A DNA stretch of 64,000 bases from Aquibacillus albus (GCF_016908325.1 NZ_JAFBDR010000002.1:186001-250000); one strand, 5' to 3'; numbered from the stretch's first letter, positions 34,929 to 43,550 are shown. Made by a program: numbers and translations. The notes: generated from the sequence alone by a model not told the origin.

Positions 34929-36346
34929 GTGTCAATTCCACCCTTAAACCTGAAGACTTTCAAACTCAGAATCTCTTACTTATTCCCGAATACGTCATAC
35001 TTAGACAAGATGCCATAAAGAACTATGCGATATTGGTCTCAGATGGACGGTTCACCGATGTGGGCCCGGAAAGAGAATTAATCAACCGCTATCCAGACAA
35101 AAAACAAATACAACTTCCCGGAAAAATCATCATGCCTGGTTTCATTGATGCCCACCACCACCTCACCCAGTCGTTTGGAAAGGCACTAGCATTTGGAGAG
35201 CCTTCTGAAATCTTTCGACGCATCTGGGTACCACTAGAGCGTCATCTGGATCAAGAACTTGTCTATCTTGCAGGGAAGTTAGCCGCTCTTGAGTCACTTC
35301 GCGGTGGATTTACGACAGTGGTAGATGCAGGAACACGAGCAGAAGTAAAGTTAGATCCTCTAGTACAAGCTGTTTCCGAAGCTGGAATCCGTTGTGTGCT
35401 CGGGTTGATTTGCAATGACAAAGTCGGAGAGCAAAAACCCTCTGACATCCTCAAACAAGCGGAAAAGCATCTATACCGTTGGCCTGATGATGGTCTTATT
35501 CATCCATCACTGGCAATCTCGATTCCAGAAGTAGCTTCAGACGACATGTTATATGCGGTAGCATCTTTATGTAAGGAAGCAGGTGTCGTCTTTCAAACCC
35601 ATGTCAATGAACACCTAGCTGCTGTCGAACGCTCTTTAGTTGAGCGCGGCTTAAGGCCACTGGAACACTTATATTCCATTGATGCACTACATTCCCATAC
35701 ACTAATTGCTCACGCCACTTTGTTGACTTCACATGAATTATCCTTATTAAAAGACACAGATACTGCGGTTGCGTATAATCCTGTTGCGACCCAATGGAAA
35801 GGCAATGCAACTGCGCCAGCTATGCTCATGCATGAGATGGGCATCCGCTTTGGAATTGGTACAGACAGCACAAGGAGTGATGGGTTCCGATTAGTCGATG
35901 CTGCTGAAGCCACACAACGGATCGCATTTGGTCTAGGTTCGGGGGATTTTTCTACTGGTGGAGGCTGGCCTTGGCTCGACCATGCTACGACAGGTGGAGC
36001 AGAAGCAATCTCACTTTCTGACATTACAGGGGAAATTGCTAAAGGAAAAGCAGCGGATTTCTTAATTGTCGATATCGATGTACCTGAATTCCATCCATCA
36101 AGAGACATTATTTGGGAACTAACGCGATACGGAAATAAAGATCAAATCGAAGCAGTGTTTGTTGCTGGTCAATTACGATTGTGGCACGGGTGGCCAACCG
36201 ATTGGGATGGAAAAGCATTAATGCGTGAAGTTTCACAACGGGTAAATGAAGCAATCGACCAGGCGCCTATTCAAAAAATTCATCCATCATCCACAGAACA
36301 CCATAGACTTTACCAAGCATTTCTTGATAATAAAAGGAAAAAGTAA
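34925..36346 (+). CDS. Amidohydrolase-superfamily deaminase/chlorohydrolase-like enzyme
   Basis: A 473-residue cytoplasmic metal hydrolase of the cytosine deaminase/AtzA-TrzN/8-oxoguanine deaminase group. The metal site is visible: DAHHHL (residues about 76-81), QTHVNEH, HATLL and GTDSTRSDG (catalytic Asp). The N-terminal PEYVILRQDAIKNYAILVSDGRFTDVGP and the C-terminal HPSRDIIWELTRYG strands form the beta sandwich. Family members deaminate purines, pyrimidines or triazines. Translation probably depends on the overlapping leader peptide. Its promoter shares a site with the binding-protein gene at 38005, so both likely serve one nucleobase-like substrate. Confidence 0.9.
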   Translation: MSVNSTLKPEDFQTQNLLLIPEYVILRQDAIKNYAILVSDGRFTDVGPERELINRYPDKKQIQLPGKIIMPGFIDAHHHLTQSFGKALAFGEPSEIFRRIWVPLERHLDQELVYLAGKLAALESLRGGFTTVVDAGTRAEVKLDPLVQAVSEAGIRCVLGLICNDKVGEQKPSDILKQAEKHLYRWPDDGLIHPSLAISIPEVASDDMLYAVASLCKEAGVVFQTHVNEHLAAVERSLVERGLRPLEHLYSIDALHSHTLIAHATLLTSHELSLLKDTDTAVAYNPVATQWKGNATAPAMLMHEMGIRFGIGTDSTRSDGFRLVDAAEATQRIAFGLGSGDFSTGGGWPWLDHATTGGAEAISLSDITGEIAKGKAADFLIVDIDVPEFHPSRDIIWELTRYGNKDQIEAVFVAGQLRLWHGWPTDWDGKALMREVSQRVNEAIDQAPIQKIHPSSTEHHRLYQAFLDNKRKK

Positions 36347-36426
36347 AAATTGGTGATTTCAAGCCTTACACAGATAGCTCCTTCGTTGTACTTTTTCTAA
36401 AAAATATTTACTTTTTATAACAAATC

Positions 36427-36474
36427 AAAGCAGAACCACCTCTTTAACTTAAAGAGAAAAGGTTCTGCTTTTTG
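36427..36474 (+). terminator. Rho-independent terminator after amidohydrolase
   Basis: AAAGCAGAACC (36427-36437) pairs with GGTTCTGCTTT (36461-36471), followed by TTTGTTT. The A-rich left flank means it may also end leftward transcription. Confidence 0.85.
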
Positions 36475-36571
36475 TTTAAAATGAATTCGGAATTAATTTT
36501 TTTGACTCATTGTTTGACATTCTTTCAGCTATGCCTGAAAGAATCTTAAAGTATCAGCACTTACCTGTAAA

Positions 36572-37765
36572 TTAATACAAAATCTCTGTATCCCAGCTAC
36601 CCTCTAGTGGATTTTCTACACATCTAGATAAATTCATCCGTTTAGAAGCCTCCCCTAAATAGTAACCTCTAAACCTATCTTTGAATGTGTTTTCTCCATT
36701 CAAATTAATCCCTCGTGAGTTGTATTGCGATAGATTTTGTAATGTTTGTAAGTCTTTACGATATACTGCTGCGTCCCACCTTACATTCGAGATAATTTTT
36801 ACTGCAATTTGAAAATCTATATCCGTGCACTTACTTACAATTTTAGCTACTCTCAAAGGATATTTTTGTGCAATATGATGGGCACGAAGATGAGCCTTCA
36901 TATAAGCGATGACGACATCCTCGTTCATCTGCGCCCAATGATCTTGAGTTACTAAGCCCGTCAAGTAATCATCAGCATCTTCAAAGGTAATACAATTTGC
37001 ACCTTGTGTTTGCAAGAGACTTACATAAGGTTCCCACATAACACTAGCTCCAACACCTTTTTCCATGATGCTTTGAAAACTCAAATTCATGTCTTGATGG
37101 ACAATCTCAACATCTGCATGTTCTCTACCGGCTAATAATCGATTTAATCGGTAGCCAGCACTAGAATTCATGACCGTAGAAATCGTTCCTCCTGTTAAAT
37201 CTCCAATTTCTTGATAACCAACTCCTTTTGGTAACACAATCGATATCCCTTTGCTTTGAGCAGTTTTGCCGTCAAACCCTAATAAAACAGGATGATAATT
37301 CGGAAAGATTTTACTTAATTGATTACTCAATATAATTGGATAGTCTCCTAAAGAAGCAATATGGATGTTTCCTGCAATCATGCCTTCTACTAATTCCAAT
37401 CCATTCGTAGCGTTGCACCATTCCACATCATTTTTTCTCGAAGGATTAATATCCTGTAATTCTTCTTCCAGTAATCCAAGCTTTTTTATAATTAATGGGC
37501 TCCACATATGTGCTGTTTTACTTTGATACCCAATCTTAATCGTTTTGGTTTCATGGGAAGCGCTTTTGTTCTTTTCTGTATCGATGACGGTTTCTTGACT
37601 GTGAATCCAATCCTCCACCTTCTCTTTATCAAAGAAAATTTCTTTACCAATTTTAATAAAAGGTAAACCCTTATGCTTACGCCATCGATCAATCGTTGAG
37701 CGACTAACATGAAGGACATCAATTAACTCCTGCAACGTCAATAGATTAAATCTATGATTAGACAT
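36572..37765 (-). CDS. Regulator: excisionase/MerR-type HTH fused to an NMT1/SsuA-like substrate-binding domain
   Basis: A 397-residue fusion. Residues about 6-55 (LLTLQELIDVLHVSRSTIDRWRKHKGLP...EKVEDWI) are an HTH_17 excisionase-like DNA-binding domain; residues about 75-330 resemble periplasmic binding proteins for nitrate, sulfonate or thiamine-pyrimidine (KIGYQSKTAHMWSPLIIKKLGLLEE, IASLGDYPIILSNQL, MWEPYVSLLQ). There is no signal peptide, so the binding domain senses its ligand in the cytoplasm. ATG 37765 is chosen over the in-frame ATG at 37810 because GGGAGAGTGG precedes it and the HTH then begins normally. It is transcribed away from a true lipoprotein of the same binding family (38005). 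Confidence 0.87.
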   Translation of the reverse strand: MSNHRFNLLTLQELIDVLHVSRSTIDRWRKHKGLPFIKIGKEIFFDKEKVEDWIHSQETVIDTEKNKSASHETKTIKIGYQSKTAHMWSPLIIKKLGLLEEELQDINPSRKNDVEWCNATNGLELVEGMIAGNIHIASLGDYPIILSNQLSKIFPNYHPVLLGFDGKTAQSKGISIVLPKGVGYQEIGDLTGGTISTVMNSSAGYRLNRLLAGREHADVEIVHQDMNLSFQSIMEKGVGASVMWEPYVSLLQTQGANCITFEDADDYLTGLVTQDHWAQMNEDVVIAYMKAHLRAHHIAQKYPLRVAKIVSKCTDIDFQIAVKIISNVRWDAAVYRKDLQTLQNLSQYNSRGINLNGENTFKDRFRGYYLGEASKRMNLSRCVENPLEGSWDTEILY

Positions 37766-37878
37766 ATGCTCGTTCCACTCTCCCACGCAAAAAGCTATTC
37801 TATTTTTCATTATAAAATAAGATTCATTTCCATCCTTCTAACTTGTTAATTTTTCTGACAAAAATAGTTGGTAATAAC

Positions 37879-37903
37879 TGGTCGTATTCATCAATGTTCG
37901 TCA
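37879..37903 (+). promoter_or_regulatory. Shared direct-repeat site upstream of binding-protein gene
   Basis: Second copy of the site seen at 34735-34759; here TTCATCA, TTCGTCA and TTCATCC follow one another. It lies between the divergent regulator and binding-protein genes, 36 bases before the -35, i.e. 11 bases (one helical turn) further than the first copy. Confidence 0.65.
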
Positions 37904-37939
37904 TTCATCCACACACATTCACATGATGTGTGAATTATA

Positions 37940-37968
37940 TTGACCCGTAGATTTAATGATGCTAACTT
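37940..37968 (+). promoter_or_regulatory. SigA-like promoter of the binding-protein gene
   Basis: -35 TTGACC (37940-37945), 17-base spacer, -10 TAACTT (37963-37968). An inverted repeat TTCACA-TGATG-TGTGAA lies just upstream (about 37918-37934). Confidence 0.5.
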
Positions 37969-38004
37969 TAGTTTATCTTCAAACAAGGGGGAGGATTTTT
38001 TAAA

Positions 38005-39006
38005 ATGAGAAATTTTCTTAAAACTATAGGTTGTGCGGTATTACTGTCGGTAGGAATCATTGGTTGCTCACAGGACGAACCAAATCAAGCGAATGCAGAA
38101 AGCCCGAATCAGGAAGATGAATTAATCTCTGTAAAACAATTAACCAATTGGTTTGCTCAGCCTGATTTCGGAGGTCAATATGCAGCATTGGAAGAAGGGT
38201 ATTATGAAGATGTAGGGTTAGATATGACGATTGAATCAGGCGGACCACAAATCTCTGAAATTCAAATCGTAGCTTCCGGCGAGGCAGACTTCGGTATGGC
38301 TACAGGCGATGAACTGTTAGCTGCTCGTCAAGAAGGTCTTCCTGTTGTCGCAATTGCAGCGCTATTCCAAGTCAATCCACAAGTCCTTTTATATCATGAA
38401 GGTCAAGACATCGAGGATTTTAATGACTTAAACGGGCGAACTGTTTTTGTAGCACCCGGTGTCATGTATTGGGAATACCTAAAAGACGCTTACGAGCTTG
38501 GCGATGTTAATGAAATGGCTTTTTCTGGACAGTTTAATCAATTCATCGAAGACGAAACAGCTGTAAGTCAGGCCTATCTTACTACCGCGCCGTATAATTT
38601 ATCAAAACAAGGAGTGGAAACAGAATATCTCCTAGTTAATGATTCAGGTTATGAAACGTATGCTGACGTACTGTTTACGACAGAAGACTATATTGAAGAA
38701 CACCCTGAAATCGTACAAAACTATGTAGAAGCTAGTTTAAAAGGCTGGGACTACTATAAAACAAACTATGAGGAGATCAATAAAGTTATCCTAGAAGAAA
38801 ATCCCGATTTAAATTTAGATGCAATGAAATATAGCTCCGAACAGTTGATGGACTTGGTGTTTGGAAGTGATGCCGCTGAACATGGCGTAGGATATATGAG
38901 TAATCAAAAATGGAAAAAGCTAGCTGGTCAATTAAAAGATATTGGGATATTAACAGAAGATATCGATGTCGAAGAAGCCTTTACTACTGAATTTCTTCCA
39001 GAATAA
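38005..39006 (+). CDS. NMT1/ThiY-like substrate-binding lipoprotein without ABC partners
   Basis: A 333-residue lipoprotein: signal MRNFLKTIGCAVLLSVGIIGCSQD with lipobox IIGC, an acidic linker, then a binding domain (VKQLTNWFAQPDFGGQYAALEEGYYEDVGLDMTI; GEADFGMATGDELLAARQEG) of the thiamine-pyrimidine/sulfonate/riboflavin-precursor class. Aromatic residues at NWFAQ suggest a flat ring ligand. No permease or ATPase gene is nearby; a TauE-like permease follows by 35 bases instead. GGGGGAGGATTT precedes the ATG. Confidence 0.9.
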   Translation: MRNFLKTIGCAVLLSVGIIGCSQDEPNQANAESPNQEDELISVKQLTNWFAQPDFGGQYAALEEGYYEDVGLDMTIESGGPQISEIQIVASGEADFGMATGDELLAARQEGLPVVAIAALFQVNPQVLLYHEGQDIEDFNDLNGRTVFVAPGVMYWEYLKDAYELGDVNEMAFSGQFNQFIEDETAVSQAYLTTAPYNLSKQGVETEYLLVNDSGYETYADVLFTTEDYIEEHPEIVQNYVEASLKGWDYYKTNYEEINKVILEENPDLNLDAMKYSSEQLMDLVFGSDAAEHGVGYMSNQKWKKLAGQLKDIGILTEDIDVEEAFTTEFLPE

Positions 39007-39041
39007 TGCCAATCAAAGGGAAGAAATGAAAGGAGAAAACA

Positions 39042-39863
39042 TTGCAGGATACAGAGAATCATAAAAAATCAAACAAAAACAACAGAGGTATCATCAGTAT
39101 GATTGGTCTATTCGGTGGATTTTTTGGAGGTCTTCTCGGGATTGGCGGCTCTTTTCTCGTCATCCCTTTCCTAAAGGGGGTCATCAAAATTTCCCCACAT
39201 AAAGCGCATGCAACAGCATTACCAGTTGCCTTTGCATCGGGAATTTCCGCTTTAGGCTTTTATTTTACTTCTGGACAAGTAGACATTGGTCTTAGTGTTT
39301 ACGTGATGATTGGTTGTTTAACAGGTGTAATGTTTGGTTCGAAATTAATGAACTATGTAAAAGGAAATCTATTGAGCCTAATGTTCGGTTTCTTTCTTTT
39401 AGCACTTGCCGTTGTGTTTGCTTTACCGATTAGTCCAATCTCTCCAATGGATAGTCACACTGATTTATATACGATAACGATTTCTGTGATTTTAGGTCTA
39501 TTCGCAGGCCTATCTAGTGGATTGTTTGGAGCCGGGGGAGGAACCATTCTAGTACCAGGCATCGTTCTTTTGTTAGGGGTAGGGGAACATATGGCACAAG
39601 GAATTTCCTTATTAGTCATTATACCAACCACCTTGCTCGGCACTTGGATGCATTATAAGCAAAAAAAATTATCCTTAACAGTCGCACCTTGGCTAACCAT
39701 CTCTTCCTTTGCCGGAGGACTACTCGGTGGATTCTTCGCCATACTCACACATGTTACCATATTAAAAAGTTTAATTGTCATAGCACTGTTATACATTGGA
39801 TTTGACAATATAAGAAAGAATTTACGTACTAAGAAAATATCATCTGTAAACCAAACGATGTGA
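39042..39863 (+). CDS. TauE/SafE family permease
   Basis: A 273-residue membrane protein with about eight helices and both family motifs: GGFFGGLLGIGGSFLVIPFL and GLSSGLFGAGGGTILVPGIVL. Start is TTG 39042 behind GAAAGGAGAAAACA. It shares a transcript with the binding lipoprotein, so the pair may form an unusual uptake or export system for the ligand sensed by the fusion regulator. This functional link is inference from position and shared control. Confidence 0.88.
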   Translation: MQDTENHKKSNKNNRGIISMIGLFGGFFGGLLGIGGSFLVIPFLKGVIKISPHKAHATALPVAFASGISALGFYFTSGQVDIGLSVYVMIGCLTGVMFGSKLMNYVKGNLLSLMFGFFLLALAVVFALPISPISPMDSHTDLYTITISVILGLFAGLSSGLFGAGGGTILVPGIVLLLGVGEHMAQGISLLVIIPTTLLGTWMHYKQKKLSLTVAPWLTISSFAGGLLGGFFAILTHVTILKSLIVIALLYIGFDNIRKNLRTKKISSVNQTM

Positions 39864-39885
39864 AAAGGTATATAGGGAAAGAAAG

Positions 39886-39907
39886 GTAGAGGGAAAATTC
39901 CCTCTAC
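39886..39907 (+). terminator. Hairpin after TauE-like gene
   Basis: GTAGAGGGAA and TTCCCTCTAC form a perfect 10-bp stem; no clear T-run follows, so termination is uncertain. Confidence 0.5.
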
Positions 39908-39918
39908 TCCATACCCAT

Positions 39919-39942
39919 CGACAAAATTTCGGGTGGCGACAG
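39919..39942 (+). repeat. Second short repeat family, copy b
   Basis: CGACAAAATTTCGGGTGGCG followed by ACAG; related to 5490-5520 and 61792-61813. Confidence 0.45.
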
Positions 39943-39976
39943 TACTCCCCTTAAGAATAAAAAAACCAAGGTTAAT

Positions 39977-40021
39977 GTGTCCTCCCACCAAGGACAAATG
40001 TCCACGGAGGGGGTCAGACCC
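39977..40021 (+). repeat. REP-like element (core 40009-40021)
   Basis: Full bipartite copy with TGTCC...GGACA hairpin; the core ends 10 bases from the stop codon of the pdxA2 gene. Confidence 0.88.
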
Positions 40022-40031
40022 CTTTTCACGC

Positions 40032-41027
40032 TTACTTCTTTGGGGCGAGCTCGATTGCTTGGCGAAGTGCTTCTAGCATGCTTCCGTCATCGACAATGCC
40101 TTTTCCTGCTATATCGAATGCTGTGCCGTGGTCGACACTTGTTCGGATGATTGGTAGTCCGACGGTAATGTTTACACCTGCTTCGAGACCAAGTACTTTG
40201 ATTGGACCATGCCCTTGGTCATGATACATAGCGACAACGATATCGAAATCACCGCGTTGCGCACGGAAGAAAAGTGTATCAGCTGGAAGGGCACCTTCTA
40301 CATTAATCCCTTCTTCGGTTGCGCGTTTAATTGCAGGATCGATTTTCTCTTCTTCTTCCCCATTGCCGAACAAGCCGTTTTCTCCTGCATGCGGATTAAT
40401 ACCACATACGCCGATTTTCGGCTGCTTAATTCCTGATTTGGAAAGTGTATCATGTGCTAAGCGAATCACCTTATAGACACGTTCAGGCTCAATCTGATTA
40501 ATAGCATCAATAAGTCCTATATGTGTCGTAACATGAATCACTTTTAGCTTTGGAGAAGACAGCATCATCGAGAAGTCTTTAGTATTCGTTAAGTCAGCTA
40601 AAATTTCTGTATGACCAGGGTAAATATGTCCCCCTTTGTGCAACGCTTCTTTATTTAATGGAGCGGTACAAATTGCATCAATTTTAGCGTCATTTGCAAG
40701 TTCAATTGCTGTTTTCAAATATTGAAATGCTGCATTTCCAGCTTCACCAGATACTTGACCAAACGGAAGATCTGCTGGAAGTAAATCTAAATCAACACAA
40801 ACAATTTCGCCAAACTCCGCTGTGAATGCTGCATGACGATCGACTGTTTTCACCGTAATATCAGCATTGAAAATCTCTGCAGCTCGTTCTAGCATTTTAG
40901 CATCCCCAATTACAATCGGATGCACCTGATCATATATCTCTTTATTTTGGAGACTTTTCACAATAACTTCTGGACCGACTCCAGCAGCGTCTCCCATTGT
41001 GATTCCAATAATTGGTTTCTTAGTCAT
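40032..41027 (-). CDS. pdxA2: PdxA-family 4-phospho-sugar-acid dehydrogenase (PdxA2)
   Basis: A 331-residue NAD-dependent oxidative decarboxylase of the PdxA family. Motifs: IGITMGDAAGVGPEVI at the start, TAPLNKEALHKGG, VTTHIGLIDAI, CGINPHAGENGLFGNGEEE and AMYHDQGHGPIKVLGLEAGVNITVGLPIIRTSVDHGTAFDIAG. When paired with a DUF1537 kinase, PdxA2 enzymes oxidise and decarboxylate 4-phospho-D-threonate or -erythronate to dihydroxyacetone phosphate; this pairing is present (8-base overlap). A vitamin B6 role is therefore less likely. Confidence 0.92.
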   Translation of the reverse strand: MTKKPIIGITMGDAAGVGPEVIVKSLQNKEIYDQVHPIVIGDAKMLERAAEIFNADITVKTVDRHAAFTAEFGEIVCVDLDLLPADLPFGQVSGEAGNAAFQYLKTAIELANDAKIDAICTAPLNKEALHKGGHIYPGHTEILADLTNTKDFSMMLSSPKLKVIHVTTHIGLIDAINQIEPERVYKVIRLAHDTLSKSGIKQPKIGVCGINPHAGENGLFGNGEEEEKIDPAIKRATEEGINVEGALPADTLFFRAQRGDFDIVVAMYHDQGHGPIKVLGLEAGVNITVGLPIIRTSVDHGTAFDIAGKGIVDDGSMLEALRQAIELAPKK

Positions 41028-42315
41028 TTTTTTGTTCCCCCTTCAATACTTGCATGGCATGATAAATCGACTCCTGTTTGCCAAAAGCACCAGCCTTCGT
41101 AACTACTTTAAATTCTTTGACTGTACCGATTAGCGTTCCTAGTGGAATACCTGCCTCGATTTGTTTAATCAACCGGAAACCAATTCCACCTAACTGGCGA
41201 GCAGTATCCTTAGCCGTATCTCCACCGGTTAGAACTAAGCCAGTAACAACGTCATTTTTTTCGGTTACTCCTGCTACAATTTCACCGATACAGCGAGAAA
41301 TTCGCTCTCCAATTTCATAGCTGGACAAACGCAAATCAGTTCCAAGCTGTTTCACTTGTTTACGAACTTGGTCGTTTGATGGAACATAGATAACAATATC
41401 ATTGCCTGCTTCAAGGCCATCAACACACCCCTCAATAGATTGTGCTTTTATTGTTTCCCAATTTTCCGTAAACATTTGTGTTGGATCCAATTGTACAGCC
41501 GTGACATCTTGTTGTTCTGCTGCAAATTTCACTTGACTTTGGGTTACTTGTGAAAGACTTCCACAAACCGTCATAACCTTTGCCGAATTCGTATAGGAAC
41601 GTTCTTCGATTTTTTGTTCCATCCCTAAGACCCCCGGAAGAACTTCTGCTAAGCCAGCTGAACCAGCCCAAGCAATTCGATCAGAAATCCTTGCCACGTG
41701 TTGTGCCATTTCTTGTAAATCAGCTTGCGATTCGGCATCACACACAATATAGTGAATATTTTCTTGTTTGTATGCTTCTAGTTTTTCACGAATGGAAGAT
41801 TCTGTCAGATCTTCTTTTGTTAGCAATCCTACCGATTCACCTATTTCATTTTCTATCAATCTTGGAATATAGGATTCTGTAACTGGGTGTTTTGGATCTT
41901 TAGAGACTTCTGTATCTGATAGTTTCACACCATTGACATAGTGAACACCATTTATCGTTGTTCTTCCATAGGCAGGAAATGCAGGTGCAATGATAACAAA
42001 TTCTGGTGAAAATACCTCATAAAGCGCTTGTAGTTCTGTACCAATATGACCTCTTAGCGTCGAATCCATTTTTTTATAAACATAACGATAACCAGCCTCT
42101 TTAAGAAATAAAGAGGCCTTTTTAGTTATCAGTTTTGCTTGTTGATTCGATAAAGCTCGGGAATTGGTATCAATCACTAGTCCACTATCCAGATTCGTCG
42201 TGTGTTCAGGAATATCAAACAAGACCGACGTATTCATCCCTTTTTCAGTAAGCTGAACACCACTATCATTAGCACCAGTTAAATCATCTGCAATGATTCC
42301 AATTAGTTTTTTCAT
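41020..42315 (-). CDS. Four-carbon acid sugar kinase (DUF1537; DtnK/OtnK-like)
   Basis: A 431-residue kinase. The N-terminal domain starts IGIIADDLTGANDSGVQL and contains KKMDSTLRGHIG; the C-terminal nucleotide domain has VTGLVLTGGDTAKDTARQLG and GIPLGTLIGTVKEFKVVTKAGAFG. The family phosphorylates O4 of threonate, erythronate or related acids. It is encoded between the permease and pdxA2 in one leftward operon and overlaps the latter, so the three make a complete uptake, phosphorylation and oxidation route. Which stereoisomer is used cannot be told from sequence. Confidence 0.92.
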   Translation of the reverse strand: MKKLIGIIADDLTGANDSGVQLTEKGMNTSVLFDIPEHTTNLDSGLVIDTNSRALSNQQAKLITKKASLFLKEAGYRYVYKKMDSTLRGHIGTELQALYEVFSPEFVIIAPAFPAYGRTTINGVHYVNGVKLSDTEVSKDPKHPVTESYIPRLIENEIGESVGLLTKEDLTESSIREKLEAYKQENIHYIVCDAESQADLQEMAQHVARISDRIAWAGSAGLAEVLPGVLGMEQKIEERSYTNSAKVMTVCGSLSQVTQSQVKFAAEQQDVTAVQLDPTQMFTENWETIKAQSIEGCVDGLEAGNDIVIYVPSNDQVRKQVKQLGTDLRLSSYEIGERISRCIGEIVAGVTEKNDVVTGLVLTGGDTAKDTARQLGGIGFRLIKQIEAGIPLGTLIGTVKEFKVVTKAGAFGKQESIYHAMQVLKGEQKND

Positions 42316-42339
42316 GTTGATCCCTCATTTTATCGAATT

Positions 42340-43332
42340 TTACTTTGCATCTTGAATTGTATAATCTTCTGGTAATCGCACACCTTTTTTCTCTAAACGT
42401 TTCACTAAGAAGGCGATATAGATTGGTAATAAAATAGCTGTTGTAACCGTTGATGCTGCAACTTGTACTGTTGCAAGATCCGCATGAGCAGCAAAACTCG
42501 CACTAGCAGCCGCAATTGCTGCAGGTGTTGCCACCGCGTTACCAGCTGTAGAACCTTCCGCTGCACCTGTAATCGGGTTCCATTTCATTGCTTTAAAGAC
42601 AAAGTATCCTGCAGTACCAGTAACAAATACAGTTAATAGTCCAAGAATAATACCTGATAATCCACCTGCTATGATACTTGCGAAATCGATCCCCATACCT
42701 AGAGCAAAAGCGAAGAACGGAATTAACATCGAGCTTCCTTTATCGAAAAACTTTCTCATTTCTTCATCTAAGTTACCTAATACCATACCAACAATAATTG
42801 GCAATAGTACAGAAATAAACGATACGAATGAAAACATACCATCAACAAATCCCATTGTGCCAAAAATAGCTAGCGCTACCATTGTAAAGAACGGTCCATC
42901 GTTTAATGCGAGTAATGAATACGCCGCTCTATCTGTTTTGTCTCCATATTGTCCAACCAATGCTACATACAAACCACCGTTACTGTTCGTCATTGCAGCG
43001 ATAATCGCAATTGGCGCAAGACCTAACCATAATCCATTGTCTCCTGCAAACATATAGGCAATTAGTCCGACAGCAGCACCAACAACCCATTTTGTCGCTA
43101 ATAATGTCGCCCCTTTTCCAAGACTGACCCCTACACTTTTCACATTAATTTGAGCACCAGTACATAGTAAGAATAGTGCGATTAACGTACCTGCACCATC
43201 AACAAATAGTGCTTGCGTAAAGTTACCAATTCGTAATAAATCAGGAACAAAAGTGTTCAATATTGCAGCAAGTAATAATGGAACTACCATCATACCTCCT
43301 GGAATTCTGTCTAAAGTCGCTTTAATCTGCAT
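42340..43332 (-). CDS. kdgT: 2-keto-3-deoxygluconate permease family transporter (KdgT-like)
   Basis: A 330-residue membrane transporter with about ten helices. It begins MQIKATLDRIPGGMMVVPLLLAAILNTF as KdgT proteins do, with GAQINVKSVG and GAAEGSTAGNAVATPAAIAAA in later loops. ATG 43332 with AAGGGGGATATAAT is the start; an upstream in-frame ATG at 43437 lies in the promoter. KdgT carries sugar acids with H+. Here it probably imports a four-carbon sugar acid for the downstream kinase (24 bases away). Confidence 0.9.
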   Translation of the reverse strand: MQIKATLDRIPGGMMVVPLLLAAILNTFVPDLLRIGNFTQALFVDGAGTLIALFLLCTGAQINVKSVGVSLGKGATLLATKWVVGAAVGLIAYMFAGDNGLWLGLAPIAIIAAMTNSNGGLYVALVGQYGDKTDRAAYSLLALNDGPFFTMVALAIFGTMGFVDGMFSFVSFISVLLPIIVGMVLGNLDEEMRKFFDKGSSMLIPFFAFALGMGIDFASIIAGGLSGIILGLLTVFVTGTAGYFVFKAMKWNPITGAAEGSTAGNAVATPAAIAAASASFAAHADLATVQVAASTVTTAILLPIYIAFLVKRLEKKGVRLPEDYTIQDAK

Positions 43333-43387
43333 TATTATATCCCCCTTGATGTATTTGTGTTGTTTAATTTTAAAACACATAAATAGT

Positions 43388-43402
43388 TGTAAACCGCTTA
43401 CA
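43388..43402 (-). promoter_or_regulatory. cre-like palindrome at the kdgT transcription start
   Basis: Minus-strand TGTAAGCGGTTTACA, a 15-base palindrome, one base longer than a standard cre. It begins 7 bases after the -10 box, covering the expected start site. Confidence 0.45.
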
Positions 43403-43408
43403 AATAGA

Positions 43409-43437
43409 ATTATAAAACGAATTGATATAAAATGCAA
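43409..43437 (-). promoter_or_regulatory. kdgT: kdgT operon promoter
   Basis: -35 TTGCAT (43432-43437), 17-base spacer, -10 TATAAT (43409-43414) on the minus strand. No -24/-12 sigma-54 promoter is visible. Confidence 0.65.
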
Positions 43438-43485
43438 CGGTTTTCATTAAATTTTTTGAAAAAATTATCTTTCAGCATGGATGTA

Positions 43486-43500
43486 GTTGTATTTTGCAAC
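43486..43500 (-). promoter_or_regulatory. Candidate binding site of the PrpR-like regulator, upstream of kdgT
   Basis: GTTGCAAAATACAAC on the minus strand, an interrupted palindrome. It matches 45309-45323 at 12 of 15 positions and lies about 50 bases upstream of the kdgT -35. Confidence 0.5.
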
Positions 43501-43527
43501 AAAAAAGAGCCGAAATACATTCAGCTC
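43501..43527 (-). terminator. Terminator of the PrpR-like regulator gene
   Basis: On the minus strand GAGCTGAA pairs with TTCGGCTC (one G-U), followed by TTTTTTG. Confidence 0.75.
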
Positions 43528-43550
43528 CCTGTTTGCTTCTTTCGCTTCAA

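Noticed and set aside
43333-43550. Sigma-54 promoter upstream of kdgT
   Set aside because: No TGGCAC-N5-TTGC pattern is present; a SigA-type promoter fits instead, consistent with the missing GAFTGA in the regulator.
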